From Flavobacteriales bacterium (lineage in GTDB: Bacteria > Bacteroidota > Bacteroidia > Flavobacteriales > Flavobacteriaceae): a DNA stretch of 64,000 bases. The stretch lies in assembly GCA_027067965.1 (NCBI GenBank), contig JAMOUV010000033.1:22026-86025 (forward strand), in the 5' to 3' direction. Both the position numbers and the translations under genes were made by a program. Below, piece by piece: positions 18,758 through 27,761 of the stretch. Positions within the stretch are counted from its first letter, which is position 1. The number at the start of each line of letters is the position of its first letter. A model generated the notes under the pieces. The model was not told where the DNA came from. It made no database searches and saw nothing but the letters and a program-made list of their open reading frames with translations.

Positions 18758-19929
18758 TGCCGGAAAGACTGAAAAATTTGAAAATTTACATCAAGGGCGA
18801 CCCCGCCTTGGCGGGAATCGGACTCTTATTGGTATTGATATCATTTGCGGTGGTTTTCAGTACCAGCAGTAATTTGGTGAACATTTATCAAACCCATTCG
18901 CATTGGTTTTATTTGCTCAAACATACCATCCTTATTGCTACCGCCATCTTTTTATTTATAGTTAGCATGCATCTCCCGGTGGAATATTTGCGAAAATCCA
19001 TTCCCGTTTTGATGATATTGACCGTATTATTGCTTGTTTACACTTTATTTTTCGGCATTTCGGCTAACGGCGACACGGCACGGCGATGGATTAAAATTCC
19101 TTTTGCCACCATTCAACCTTCGTTTATTGCCATGTATGTATTGATGATTTTTACCGCCGATTTTTTGGATAAAATAAAAAATAAAAAAACCACCTTATTG
19201 GAGGATTTCAAAACCTATTGGGCTTGGGTCTTCCTTAGCATCGGCTTGATAATGCCGGCAAACAATTCGACGGCCGCTCTTATCTTGGGCATGATTTTCA
19301 TTATTTTATTTGTCGGTGGATATTCGTTTGGAAAATTAACGGTAATTCTTCTTACGGGTATTGCCCTGATCGGTATTTATTATGGATTGGCCAAGGCATT
19401 TCCCCGATATATACCCAACCGGTTCGAAACCGCCGAAAGCCGTATCAAAGAATTTCTGGGAATAGGAGACGATGAGAAGAAAGCAAAAAAAGTATTCGAA
19501 TTGGACCAACCCACCCGTGCCAAAATGGCCATTGCTTCGGGCGGATTGATACGATGGGCACCGGGAAAAAGCGTACAAAAAAATATGCTTTCGCAATCTT
19601 CGTCGGATTTTGTATATGCCGTCATTATTGAAGAATACGGGGTGTTGTTAGGCGGTATAGGGATTTTGTTTTTATATCTGTTTTTATTTGTCAGAATTTG
19701 GATTATCGCTTATAACTTGAAATCTTATTTCAAAAAAATACTGGTATTGGCCTTGGGCTTGCCCATTATCATTCAGGCCTTGATTAATATGAGTGTGGCC
19801 ACGGGATTAATTCCCGTTACCGGCCAACCGCTGCCCTTGATTAGCATGGGAGGGACGAGCATCATGATGACGGGATTGATACTGGGAATCATTGTGAAAA
19901 TCAGTGAAGATATTTATGAAGATGAGTGA
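18757..19929 (+). CDS. ftsW: Septal peptidoglycan glycosyltransferase (SEDS protein)
   Basis: The 390-residue polytopic SEDS protein polymerises lipid II during division together with FtsI. It has about ten membrane helices, the FSTSS-type motif after helix 1, the NGDTARRWIKIPFATIQPSFIA segment and the C-terminal TGQPLPLISMGGTSIMM motif, all typical of FtsW/RodA. Location in the dcw cluster favours FtsW. The start codon overlaps the previous stop (TAATG). Confidence 0.94.
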   Translation: MPERLKNLKIYIKGDPALAGIGLLLVLISFAVVFSTSSNLVNIYQTHSHWFYLLKHTILIATAIFLFIVSMHLPVEYLRKSIPVLMILTVLLLVYTLFFGISANGDTARRWIKIPFATIQPSFIAMYVLMIFTADFLDKIKNKKTTLLEDFKTYWAWVFLSIGLIMPANNSTAALILGMIFIILFVGGYSFGKLTVILLTGIALIGIYYGLAKAFPRYIPNRFETAESRIKEFLGIGDDEKKAKKVFELDQPTRAKMAIASGGLIRWAPGKSVQKNMLSQSSSDFVYAVIIEEYGVLLGGIGILFLYLFLFVRIWIIAYNLKSYFKKILVLALGLPIIIQALINMSVATGLIPVTGQPLPLISMGGTSIMMTGLILGIIVKISEDIYEDE

Positions 19930-21037
19930 CCGAAAGCATACATATAAATTCTTAATCAGCGGAGGTGGCACCGGAGGTCATATTTTTCCGGCTTTGAGCA
20001 TTGCGGGCGAGATTAAAAAACGCTTGCCCGACGCGGAGATTTTATTTGCCGGAGCCGAAAATCGCATGGAAATGCAACGTGTGCCCCAAGCGGGTTATGA
20101 AATTGTCGGGCTTCCCATTGCCGGATTGCAACGAAAATTGACGCCCAAAAATCTCATGCTTCCGGTTAAAATCATCAAAAGCATCATGAAAGCGAAGGAT
20201 TTAATCAAATCCTTCCGGCCCGATGCGGTTATCGGAACGGGCGGCTATGCATCGGCACCGGTGGTTTGGATGGCTCAACAAATGAAAATTCCCACTTATA
20301 TTCAGGAACAAAATTCCTATCCCGGCATCACCAACCGCTTTTTGGGAAAGAAAGCGAGAAAAATTTTTACGGCCTATGACGAAGCCGCACAATATTTTCC
20401 TGCCGGTAAAGTCATTATGACGGGCAATCCGGTGCGGCCCGAAATCAAAGAAGTATCCCTGACCCCGAAAGATTATCACGCTTTCGGATTGAAGGAAAAT
20501 TTGCCCGTCGTATTGATATTGGGCGGAAGTTTGGGTTCGGCAATCATCAACCGGTATGTGGCGCAATGGGTTGAAAATTCTTCGGCCAAGCCCGGTTTTC
20601 AACTGCTGTGGCAAACCGGAAAACTCTACTACGACCGCTATAAAAATTTGGAAAACGAATACGTCAAAATCGTTCCCTTTATTAAAGAAATGAACAAGGC
20701 CTATAGTTTGGCGGATCTCATCGTTTCGCGTGCGGGCGCCGGCACGCTTTCGGAACTTGCCTTGGTAGGTAAACCCGTTATTTTAATTCCTTCGCGCAAT
20801 GTGAGCGAAGACCATCAAACCAAAAATGCCAAAGCGCTTGAAAAAAGAAATGCCGCCATTTTGCTTCCCGAAGAACAATTGGACGAGTTGTTTGAACGAA
20901 TTGCCGGCCTACTCACGGATGAAAAACGACGAAAAGAATTATTGGAAAATATCATGCAAACGGCCAAGCCGGATGCTGTGGAAGAGATAGTCGATCATAT
21001 ATTGAAGGATATAGAAATAAATTCCAATCCGGATTAA
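19922..21037 (+). CDS. murG: UDP-GlcNAc:lipid I N-acetylglucosaminyltransferase
   Basis: MurG makes lipid II on the inner face of the membrane. The chosen ATG at 19922 (overlapping ftsW by eight bases) gives about 371 residues starting a few residues before the glycine-rich ISGGGTGGHIFPALSIA loop; an in-frame ATG at 19904 is less likely. Other family motifs are TGGYASAPV, IQEQNSYPGITNR, the GGSLGSAIIN loop and the donor-binding SRAGAGTLSELALVGKPVILIPS. It is followed directly by ftsQ, where murC would be expected in many relatives. Confidence 0.95.
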   Translation: MSDRKHTYKFLISGGGTGGHIFPALSIAGEIKKRLPDAEILFAGAENRMEMQRVPQAGYEIVGLPIAGLQRKLTPKNLMLPVKIIKSIMKAKDLIKSFRPDAVIGTGGYASAPVVWMAQQMKIPTYIQEQNSYPGITNRFLGKKARKIFTAYDEAAQYFPAGKVIMTGNPVRPEIKEVSLTPKDYHAFGLKENLPVVLILGGSLGSAIINRYVAQWVENSSAKPGFQLLWQTGKLYYDRYKNLENEYVKIVPFIKEMNKAYSLADLIVSRAGAGTLSELALVGKPVILIPSRNVSEDHQTKNAKALEKRNAAILLPEEQLDELFERIAGLLTDEKRRKELLENIMQTAKPDAVEEIVDHILKDIEINSNPD

Positions 21038-21757
21038 ATGAAGAAAAAATTCGTACATATCGGCATCGTAAGTTTTTGGATTATAATTTTCATGGGAATT
21101 GTCTCGTGGGCATGGATAGCCAATGCCAAATTCGCACTAAAAAAGCCGGAAAATTACGAAGTGCATATTTATCCGCAAGACAAATCCTATATCACCGAAA
21201 AAGAAGTGGTCGAATTAATAAAAAAATATGATATCAAAGATACGAACGATGTAGTCCGGAGCCGAATAGTGGAATCCCGATTGGAACAACATCCTTTTAT
21301 CGATAATGCCGAAGCATATATCAATACGAAAGGCAAGCTGGCGGTAGAGATTACTCAATTCGAACCCTGGGCTTATGTGGATTTCGGTTCCTACCGGAAA
21401 ATGATGGATAAGAAGGGTTATATTAAACCCGTACCTGCCCGGGAAAAACCCGAATTACCGGTGATTTTCGGCATTTATTCCGACCGGGATATCAGGGAAC
21501 TCTATCCGTTGATCAAAGATTTGAAACAAGATAGTTTTTATCACCATAGAATCAAATCGATTGCATTGCGTCGAAATGGTATTTATTTGAAACTCAACGA
21601 CTTTGCGCCGGAAATTAATCTGGGCGGAATGGATGCTTACCGGACAAAACTCGGCAAAGCCAAGGATATGATCCGCGTATTAAATCAACAAAAAAAGACC
21701 CGTTTATACAAACAGGTAGATGTAAGTTATCAAGGTCAAATTATTTGTAAAAAATAA
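21038..21757 (+). CDS. ftsQ: Cell-division protein FtsQ/DivIB
   Basis: This is a 239-residue bitopic protein: a short cytoplasmic end, one transmembrane helix (about 7-28) and a periplasmic POTRA-like domain (about 40-115) followed by the FtsQ beta domain. Signals include YITEKEVVELIKKYD and HPFIDNAEAYINTKGKLAVEITQFEPWAYV. It would scaffold FtsL and FtsB. It begins at the base after the murG stop, with no murC between them. Confidence 0.9.
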   Translation: MKKKFVHIGIVSFWIIIFMGIVSWAWIANAKFALKKPENYEVHIYPQDKSYITEKEVVELIKKYDIKDTNDVVRSRIVESRLEQHPFIDNAEAYINTKGKLAVEITQFEPWAYVDFGSYRKMMDKKGYIKPVPAREKPELPVIFGIYSDRDIRELYPLIKDLKQDSFYHHRIKSIALRRNGIYLKLNDFAPEINLGGMDAYRTKLGKAKDMIRVLNQQKKTRLYKQVDVSYQGQIICKK

Positions 21758-21768
21758 GCACATCACAT

Positions 21769-23169
21769 ATGGAACAACAAAATCAACAACCAAGACCGTT
21801 CAAGGTAGCATTGGACATTGGAACCACCAAAGTGGTAGCCGTAGCCGGACGTAAAAATGCACACGGAAAAATTGAAATAGTGGGCTATTCGTCTTTATTC
21901 AATACCGGCGTGCAACAAGGAGAAATTTTCAATCTGTTTTCCGTTAAAGATGCCATTGAGCATGTAATGGAAGATATGAAGAAGAAATTCGATATTGATA
22001 TCGAGGAGGTTAGTGTCGGCTTATCGGGCGATCATATTAAGGTGATGACCGTCACGGAAAATATTCTCAGGGATAATCATAAAGAAATTATTACGGAGAA
22101 AGATTTGATTGAATTGATTACAAAAACCAAGAATTCCATCTTGAAAGAAAATCATGAAGAAGTTATAGCCGTCTATCCGCAATACTATAGTGTGGATCAG
22201 TATTATAAAGTAAAACAACCCGTTGGAATGACAGGATATCGTTTGGAAGGAACTTTTGTAATAGTGAAAGCCGACTTGCGAAAGATTCAGAAAATCGAGG
22301 AAAGTTTGGATTTGGCCCAATTGAAAATCGATGAGATTTTTTTACAATCGGTGGCATCGGCGGAGGCGGTATTAAATTCGCGTCAAAAAGAAGCCGGATG
22401 TATGTTGGTGGACATTGGAGGAGGTACGTCGGATGTGCTTATTATTAAAGAAGGTATTATTCGCTATACGGATGTCATTCCCTACGGTGGAGATGCCATT
22501 ACGGCCGATATTGAAAATAAATTCAGTTTGCTTCCCAAGGAAGCCGAACATATCAAAAAGGAATTCGGAACGGCTTATTCAAAAAGTTTTTCGGATAATT
22601 TGATTTTGGAAATCGATACGGGATGGAACCGAAAACGCCAAATTTCAAGGCGGCAATTATCGGCTGTTATCGAACAAAAATTGGAATACATTTCCAATTT
22701 CTTCAGAGAAATATTATGGAAATACCAACGGCGCTTCCCGGCCGAAAATTTAATGGCGGGCATGGTATTGACCGGTGGAGGTTCGCAAATTAAGGATATC
22801 AAACAATTTATGGAAATGAAAATGGGAATGGATGTCGAAATCGGATCACCCAATACGCATTTGGCTTCAGGAAAATTTTCTTCGGAATTATCCGGTTCAA
22901 AATACGCCACGGTTATCGGATTATTAAAATTGGCCTTGGAAGAATCCGAGCATATGAATAATTCGGAATTGAACACACCGGAAGATTATTATTCGATGAC
23001 CCGGGCAGGGCGTAATGAGGAAACAAATGAATCGCCCGCGGATTTGTTTTCTCAAGAAGGAATGATGTACGAAGAAGATGATTTACAAGAAAACGAGAAA
23101 AAGACAAACAAGGGCATATTAGATAAATTAATAAAAACATTCGGAAAATTAGCTTACGAAAATAAATAA
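21769..23169 (+). CDS. ftsA: Cell-division actin-like protein FtsA
   Basis: FtsA tethers FtsZ filaments to the membrane. The 466-residue protein shows ALDIGTTKVVAVAG (phosphate 1), MLVDIGGGTSDVLII (phosphate 2) and MVLTGGGSQIKDI (adenosine motif), with the 1C domain between. The extreme C-terminus (GILDKLIKTFGKLAYENK) is a plausible amphipathic membrane-targeting helix after an acidic, variable linker. Its stop codon lies in a short tandem duplication that repeats the last four codons downstream. Confidence 0.95.
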   Translation: MEQQNQQPRPFKVALDIGTTKVVAVAGRKNAHGKIEIVGYSSLFNTGVQQGEIFNLFSVKDAIEHVMEDMKKKFDIDIEEVSVGLSGDHIKVMTVTENILRDNHKEIITEKDLIELITKTKNSILKENHEEVIAVYPQYYSVDQYYKVKQPVGMTGYRLEGTFVIVKADLRKIQKIEESLDLAQLKIDEIFLQSVASAEAVLNSRQKEAGCMLVDIGGGTSDVLIIKEGIIRYTDVIPYGGDAITADIENKFSLLPKEAEHIKKEFGTAYSKSFSDNLILEIDTGWNRKRQISRRQLSAVIEQKLEYISNFFREILWKYQRRFPAENLMAGMVLTGGGSQIKDIKQFMEMKMGMDVEIGSPNTHLASGKFSSELSGSKYATVIGLLKLALEESEHMNNSELNTPEDYYSMTRAGRNEETNESPADLFSQEGMMYEEDDLQENEKKTNKGILDKLIKTFGKLAYENK

Positions 23170-23188
23170 TACGAAAATAAATAATACG
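23156..23188 (+). repeat. 15-base tandem duplication across the ftsA stop
   Basis: ACGAAAATAAATAAT occurs at 23156-23170 and again at 23171-23185, followed by ACG. The first copy contains the final codons and TAA stop of ftsA; the second fills the gap before the ftsZ start at 23192. Confidence 0.8.
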
Positions 23189-23191
23189 ATC

Positions 23192-24775
23192 ATGGAAAAA
23201 AATGTCATCGCATTTCCCGATTTAAAGAAAAAAATATCACAACTCATCAAGGTTATTGGCGTGGGAGGAGCAGGATCCAATGCCGTCAATTATATGTTCG
23301 AACAGGAAACCTTAAAACATGTGGATTATATTGTTTGCAATACGGATTTGCAAGCATTAAATGATAGTCCGGTACCTTTAAAGATTCAAATAGGCAAGGA
23401 ATTGACAGGTGGTTTGGGTGCCGGAAGTAAACCCGAAACGGGAAAGCATGCGGCGGAAGAAAATATTAAAGAAATAGAGGAGATTTTGAAAGACAAAACC
23501 AAAATGCTTTTCATAACCGCGGGTATGGGAGGTGGAACCGGTACGGGAGCGGCCCCCGAAATAGCCAAATTGGCCAAAAAATTAGGCATCCTTACCGTGG
23601 CTATCGTTACCATGCCTTTTCGTTATGAAGGCCCCTTGCGATTAAAATCGGCGCAGGAAGGTATCCGGGAATTACGCGATCACGTGGATTCTCTTTTAAT
23701 AGTGGATAACGAAAAATTAATAGGCGTATATGGCGATTTACCCATCACCGAAGCATTTCATAAATCGGATGAAGTTTTAGCCAATGCCGTAAAAAGTGTA
23801 AGTCAAGTTATCGTATCGAATTATCATATCAACGTGGATTTTAACGATGTGGAAACCATCTTGAGAGGGAGCGGAACGGCTCTCATAGGAACAGCCACGG
23901 CAAGTGGTAAAGGCCGGGCAGAAAAGGTAATCGAAAAGGCATTGGATTCGCCTTTACTCAATGATAATAATATTGAAGGAGCTAAAAACGTATTGCTTCT
24001 GATTATTTCAGGAACCCAGGAGGCCACCGTAAAAGAAATCGAATTTATTAATCGATACATTCAACAAAAAGCAGGAAAAAATGTGAATATAATTATGGGA
24101 CTTGGCAAGGAACCTGCTCTTGAAAAAAATATTAGAGTTACCTTGATTGCTACGGGTTTTCCTATAGAAAAACAGAAAGAAATTGAAGAATCCACGCCGG
24201 AATTGATTATTTCGGTCAAAACTTCGAAAGATGATGAAATTGATGAGAATTTTCTTGAAATACACGAAAATATTCCGGATGATACCATGACTTCGGTACG
24301 CGAAGATGTTTCGAATGAAACCGAAACTAAAGCCATCGTAGAGGAAATTAATTTAACGGACCAATCAAACGGTACGGGAAATACGGAAAATGATAATAAC
24401 CCGGAAATGAATGCGAAAGAAGACCGGGAATTGGATTTGTTTTCCGGTATGTGGGAAAAAGAAAAACCGGCATCAAAACAGCATGCCAAAAAAGTAAATA
24501 TTAAAGTAACGGAGCCCGAATCTCCCGCACATCTAACCCAAACTAATGAAGAAAAAAAATATACGGGGAGAAATTTGAAAAATGCCATTCAAACTTCCGT
24601 GGCCCGAAAACAAACTTCCGCTAAAAGGAATCATCCTCGACCGGTAAGAAAAAAATTGAATAAATCCGACTTGAGTTCCGATATTTTAAGCAAATTGGAT
24701 AAATATACCTATAAGTTTATACATGGAAATAATTTGCCCCCGGAAGAAAAACCAAAAAATGAGGAAAATTCTTAA
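23192..24775 (+). CDS. ftsZ: Cell-division tubulin-like GTPase FtsZ
   Basis: FtsZ polymerises into the division ring. The GTPase half (about 15-325) is well conserved: KVIGVGGAGSNAVNYM, the tubulin signature GMGGGTGTGAAPEIAKLAKK near residue 112, and NVDFNDVETILRGSGTALIG. The remaining 200 residues are a long, charged, disordered linker, common in Bacteroidota. The end is SKLDKYTYKFIHGNN... rather than the usual short conserved tail of the IPAYLRK type; no such tail is recognisable. It closes the dcw cluster. Confidence 0.94.
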   Translation: MEKNVIAFPDLKKKISQLIKVIGVGGAGSNAVNYMFEQETLKHVDYIVCNTDLQALNDSPVPLKIQIGKELTGGLGAGSKPETGKHAAEENIKEIEEILKDKTKMLFITAGMGGGTGTGAAPEIAKLAKKLGILTVAIVTMPFRYEGPLRLKSAQEGIRELRDHVDSLLIVDNEKLIGVYGDLPITEAFHKSDEVLANAVKSVSQVIVSNYHINVDFNDVETILRGSGTALIGTATASGKGRAEKVIEKALDSPLLNDNNIEGAKNVLLLIISGTQEATVKEIEFINRYIQQKAGKNVNIIMGLGKEPALEKNIRVTLIATGFPIEKQKEIEESTPELIISVKTSKDDEIDENFLEIHENIPDDTMTSVREDVSNETETKAIVEEINLTDQSNGTGNTENDNNPEMNAKEDRELDLFSGMWEKEKPASKQHAKKVNIKVTEPESPAHLTQTNEEKKYTGRNLKNAIQTSVARKQTSAKRNHPRPVRKKLNKSDLSSDILSKLDKYTYKFIHGNNLPPEEKPKNEENS

Positions 24776-24939
24776 AGGGTGAAGTTTTATCGTATCCGGC
24801 TCACATTACCATAAAAACTAAAATGGACGAATGAAATTTTAAATTACTGTCATATCGTCTTATGTCAGGTTTTTTTTGAAAGGCGAATCACTGCGCCTAC
24901 ATGTCCGTCTTGTATGCCAAAACGACTGTTCGGAAGTGG

Positions 24940-24962
24940 TTTTGCGACGTTTTGTCGTAAAA
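24940..24962 (+). promoter_or_regulatory. Near-perfect inverted repeat upstream of clpB
   Basis: TTTTGCGAC and GTCGTAAAA flank a five-base spacer (8 of 9 bases pair). It lies about 55 bases before the clpB start, in the 24776-25015 gap, and could be an operator or the remains of a terminator. A second weaker repeat (CTGTCATA / TATGTCAG) lies near 24847-24868. No named heat-shock site can be assigned. Confidence 0.35.
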
Positions 24963-25015
24963 TACATATAGGAATATTTTTTGATGGTTTAGGGTGAACA
25001 AAAATATTATTGCAT

Positions 25016-27649
25016 ATGAATTTTGATAAGTTTACCATAAAATCGCAGGAAGCTATACAAAAAGCCATACAGATAGCTCAAGTCATGCAACACCCCCAAA
25101 TCGAAAATGTTCATTTATTGAAAGCGATATTGGAGGTGGATGAAAATGTAACGCCTCACCTGTTGCGTAAAGCGGGAGCCGATCCGTCCGTCATTAAACA
25201 ACGGGTCGAAAAATTGCTCCAATCCATGGCAAAGGTGCAAGGCGGAGAAGTAAACCTCTCGCGTACGGCTTCGCAAACGCTGAGCAAAGCCCAGCATCTG
25301 GCCGAGCAAATGAAGGACGAATACGTATCCATCGAACACTTGCTCCTGGCCATCATGGATGCAGGCGATGACGCCTCGCGTATCCTCAAAGAAGCCGGCG
25401 TGACCAAAGACGCCTTGCAAAAGGCCATTCAAGACCTGCGCAAAGGCCAACGCGTAACCTCTCAAAGCCAGGAAGACACCTATCAGGCTTTGGAAAAATA
25501 CGCCGTAAACCTGACGCGCCTGGCCCGCGAAGGCAAATTGGATCCGGTAATCGGCCGTGACGAGGAAATTCGCCGCGTGTTGCAAATCCTCTCGCGCCGT
25601 ACCAAAAACAATCCCATCCTGGTGGGTGAGCCCGGAACCGGTAAAACGGCCATCGTGGAAGGCTTGGCACACCGTATCGCCAAAGGCGACGTGCCCGAAA
25701 ACCTCAAAGACAAGGAAATCTACGCCCTCGACATGGGTGCCTTGATGGCCGGCGCCAAATACAAAGGCGAATTCGAGGAACGCCTCAAATCCGTCATCAA
25801 CGAAGTGAAAAATTCCGACGGACGTATCATCCTCTTTATCGACGAAATCCACACCTTGGTGGGTGCCGGCGGCGGACAAGGCGCCATGGATGCGGCCAAC
25901 CTGTTGAAACCGGCTTTGGCCCGCGGCGAACTGCGTACCATCGGTGCCACCACGCTGGACGAATACCAAAAACACTTCGAGAAAGACAAAGCCCTCGAAC
26001 GCCGTTTCCAAAAAGTGATGGTGGACGAACCGGACCAAGAATCGGCTATCTCCATCTTGCGCGGTATCAAGGACAAATACGAACAACACCACAAAGTGCG
26101 TATCCTGGACGATGCCGTGATTAGCGCCGTGGAATTGTCGTCGCGCTACATTACCGACCGTTTCCTTCCGGACAAAGCCATCGACCTCATGGACGAAGCG
26201 GCTTCCAAGCTCCGTATGGAAATCAACTCCAAGCCGGAAGAACTGGATAAGCTGGACCGCCAAATCCTGCAATTGGAAATCGAATTGGCCGCCATCAAAC
26301 GCGAAGGCGACAAAAAGAAAATCGAAGAGCTGGAAAAAGAACTCCGTGAGCTGAAAGAAAAACGCAAAGAGATTTACGCCAAGTGGAAAGAAGAAAAAGA
26401 CTTGGTGGACAAGATCAACGAGATCAAAAAGCAAATGGAGGAAGTCAAATTCCAAGCCGAACAAGCCGAACGCGAAGGCGACTACGGCAAAGTGGCCGAA
26501 TTGCGCTACGGTAAGATGAAAGAGCTGGAAAAAGAATTGGAAAACGCCCAAAAAGAATTGCAGGAAAAACAAAAAGAAAGCTCGCTCATCAAGGAAGAAG
26601 TAACCGCCGAAGACGTGGCCGAAGTAGTGGCCAAATGGACGGGCATTCCGGTGCAAAAAATGCTGCAAAGCGAACGCGAAAAACTCCTCAAATTGGAGGA
26701 TGAACTCCACAAACGCGTGGTAGGCCAGGAAGAAGCCATCCAAGCCGTGGCCGACGCCGTTCGCCGAAGCCGTGCCGGATTGAAAGATCCCAAAAAGCCC
26801 ATCGGTTCGTTCCTGTTCCTCGGTACCACGGGGGTAGGTAAAACCGAATTGGCTAAGGCTTTGGCCGAATACCTCTTCAACGACGAAAAGGCCATGACGC
26901 GTATCGACATGAGCGAGTATCAGGAGAAACACGCGGTTAGCCGCCTCGTTGGTGCGCCTCCTGGATACGTGGGTTACGAAGAAGGAGGCCAGCTCACCGA
27001 AGCCGTACGCCGCAAGCCCTATTCCGTAATCCTTTTGGACGAAATCGAAAAGGCGCATCCCGATACCTTCAATATCCTCTTGCAAATGCTCGACGAAGGC
27101 CGCCTGACCGACAACAAAGGCCGCACCGCCGACTTCAAGAACACCATTATCATCATGACGTCCAACATGGGTGCGGACAAAATCCAAGAGGCCTTCGAAA
27201 ACGCCAAAACGCCCGAAGAGCGTAAGCAGGCCGCCGAAAAGGCCAAGGACCAAGTGGTTCAGGAATTGAAAAAACGGGTACGTCCCGAGTTCCTCAACCG
27301 TATTGACGAAATCGTGATGTTCGAACCGCTGACGGAAGAAAACATCCGCGAAATTGTCAAAATCCAGTTGGACAACGTGGCCAAAATCCTCAAAGAACAA
27401 AACATCGACGTGGAATACACCGACCGTGTGGTGGATTACTTGGCCCAAAAAGGTTTCGATCCGGAATTCGGCGCCCGTCCCGTGAAACGCGTCATCCAAC
27501 GCGACATCCTCAACGAATTGTCCAAGAAAATCCTTAGCGGCGACGTCCGCTCCGACAGCACCATCATCATCGACGTGCAAGACGGTAAAATCGTTTTCCG
27601 CAACAAGGAGCAAAAGGATAATCAGGAGGAAAACAAGGAAAACGCCTAG
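25016..27649 (+). CDS. clpB: Disaggregase chaperone ClpB
   Basis: The ATG at 25016 starts the normal N-terminus ([17 protein letters not shown]), giving 877 residues. Domains: Clp N-domain (1-145), AAA+ 1 with Walker A GEPGTGKT near 205 and Walker [13 protein letters not shown], the coiled-coil middle domain (about 400-525) that docks DnaK, and AAA+ 2 with [19 protein letters not shown] near 602. It rescues aggregated proteins after heat stress with DnaK. Codon use is striking: after the first 70 or so codons nearly all choices end in C or G, raising GC well above neighbouring genes, which suggests selection for very high expression. The same bias leaves an 832-codon open frame on the opposite strand, which I reject. 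Confidence 0.97.
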   Translation: MNFDKFTIKSQEAIQKAIQIAQVMQHPQIENVHLLKAILEVDENVTPHLLRKAGADPSVIKQRVEKLLQSMAKVQGGEVNLSRTASQTLSKAQHLAEQMKDEYVSIEHLLLAIMDAGDDASRILKEAGVTKDALQKAIQDLRKGQRVTSQSQEDTYQALEKYAVNLTRLAREGKLDPVIGRDEEIRRVLQILSRRTKNNPILVGEPGTGKTAIVEGLAHRIAKGDVPENLKDKEIYALDMGALMAGAKYKGEFEERLKSVINEVKNSDGRIILFIDEIHTLVGAGGGQGAMDAANLLKPALARGELRTIGATTLDEYQKHFEKDKALERRFQKVMVDEPDQESAISILRGIKDKYEQHHKVRILDDAVISAVELSSRYITDRFLPDKAIDLMDEAASKLRMEINSKPEELDKLDRQILQLEIELAAIKREGDKKKIEELEKELRELKEKRKEIYAKWKEEKDLVDKINEIKKQMEEVKFQAEQAEREGDYGKVAELRYGKMKELEKELENAQKELQEKQKESSLIKEEVTAEDVAEVVAKWTGIPVQKMLQSEREKLLKLEDELHKRVVGQEEAIQAVADAVRRSRAGLKDPKKPIGSFLFLGTTGVGKTELAKALAEYLFNDEKAMTRIDMSEYQEKHAVSRLVGAPPGYVGYEEGGQLTEAVRRKPYSVILLDEIEKAHPDTFNILLQMLDEGRLTDNKGRTADFKNTIIIMTSNMGADKIQEAFENAKTPEERKQAAEKAKDQVVQELKKRVRPEFLNRIDEIVMFEPLTEENIREIVKIQLDNVAKILKEQNIDVEYTDRVVDYLAQKGFDPEFGARPVKRVIQRDILNELSKKILSGDVRSDSTIIIDVQDGKIVFRNKEQKDNQEENKENA

Positions 27650-27672
27650 CGGAAACGCTTAACGCTTAAAGA

Positions 27673-27704
27673 AAAACCACCTCCTTTTTGGGGGTGGTTT
27701 TTTG
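27673..27704 (+). terminator. Rho-independent terminator after clpB
   Basis: An AACCACCTCC / GGGGGTGGTT stem with one wobble pair and a TTTTT loop, followed by a T run. It isolates clpB from the helicase gene. Confidence 0.85.
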
Positions 27705-27715
27705 TTTGTGAACTT

Positions 27716-27748
27716 TTTGTCGGAATGGAAAGTTTTTATTTAATTTTG
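27716..27748 (+). promoter_or_regulatory. Promoter of the RecQ-like helicase gene
   Basis: TTTG (27716-27719), 21 bases, TAATTTTG (27741-27748): a strong match to the Bacteroidota housekeeping promoter, ending 13 bases before the start codon. The gene therefore appears to be read by the host sigma factor. Confidence 0.6.
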
Positions 27749-27761
27749 ATAAAAAAATATC

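Noticed and set aside
24776..25015. Small RNA or riboswitch between ftsZ and clpB
   Set aside because: No known riboswitch fold could be recognised; only short inverted repeats were visible.
25010..25018. TTG at 25010 as the clpB start
   Set aside because: The ATG at 25016 gives the standard ClpB N-terminus.
25115..27613. 832-codon open frame on the minus strand opposite clpB
   Set aside because: It is the antisense of a strongly codon-biased gene; its translation is Phe/His/Gly-rich with no domain, and the frame openness follows from the bias.
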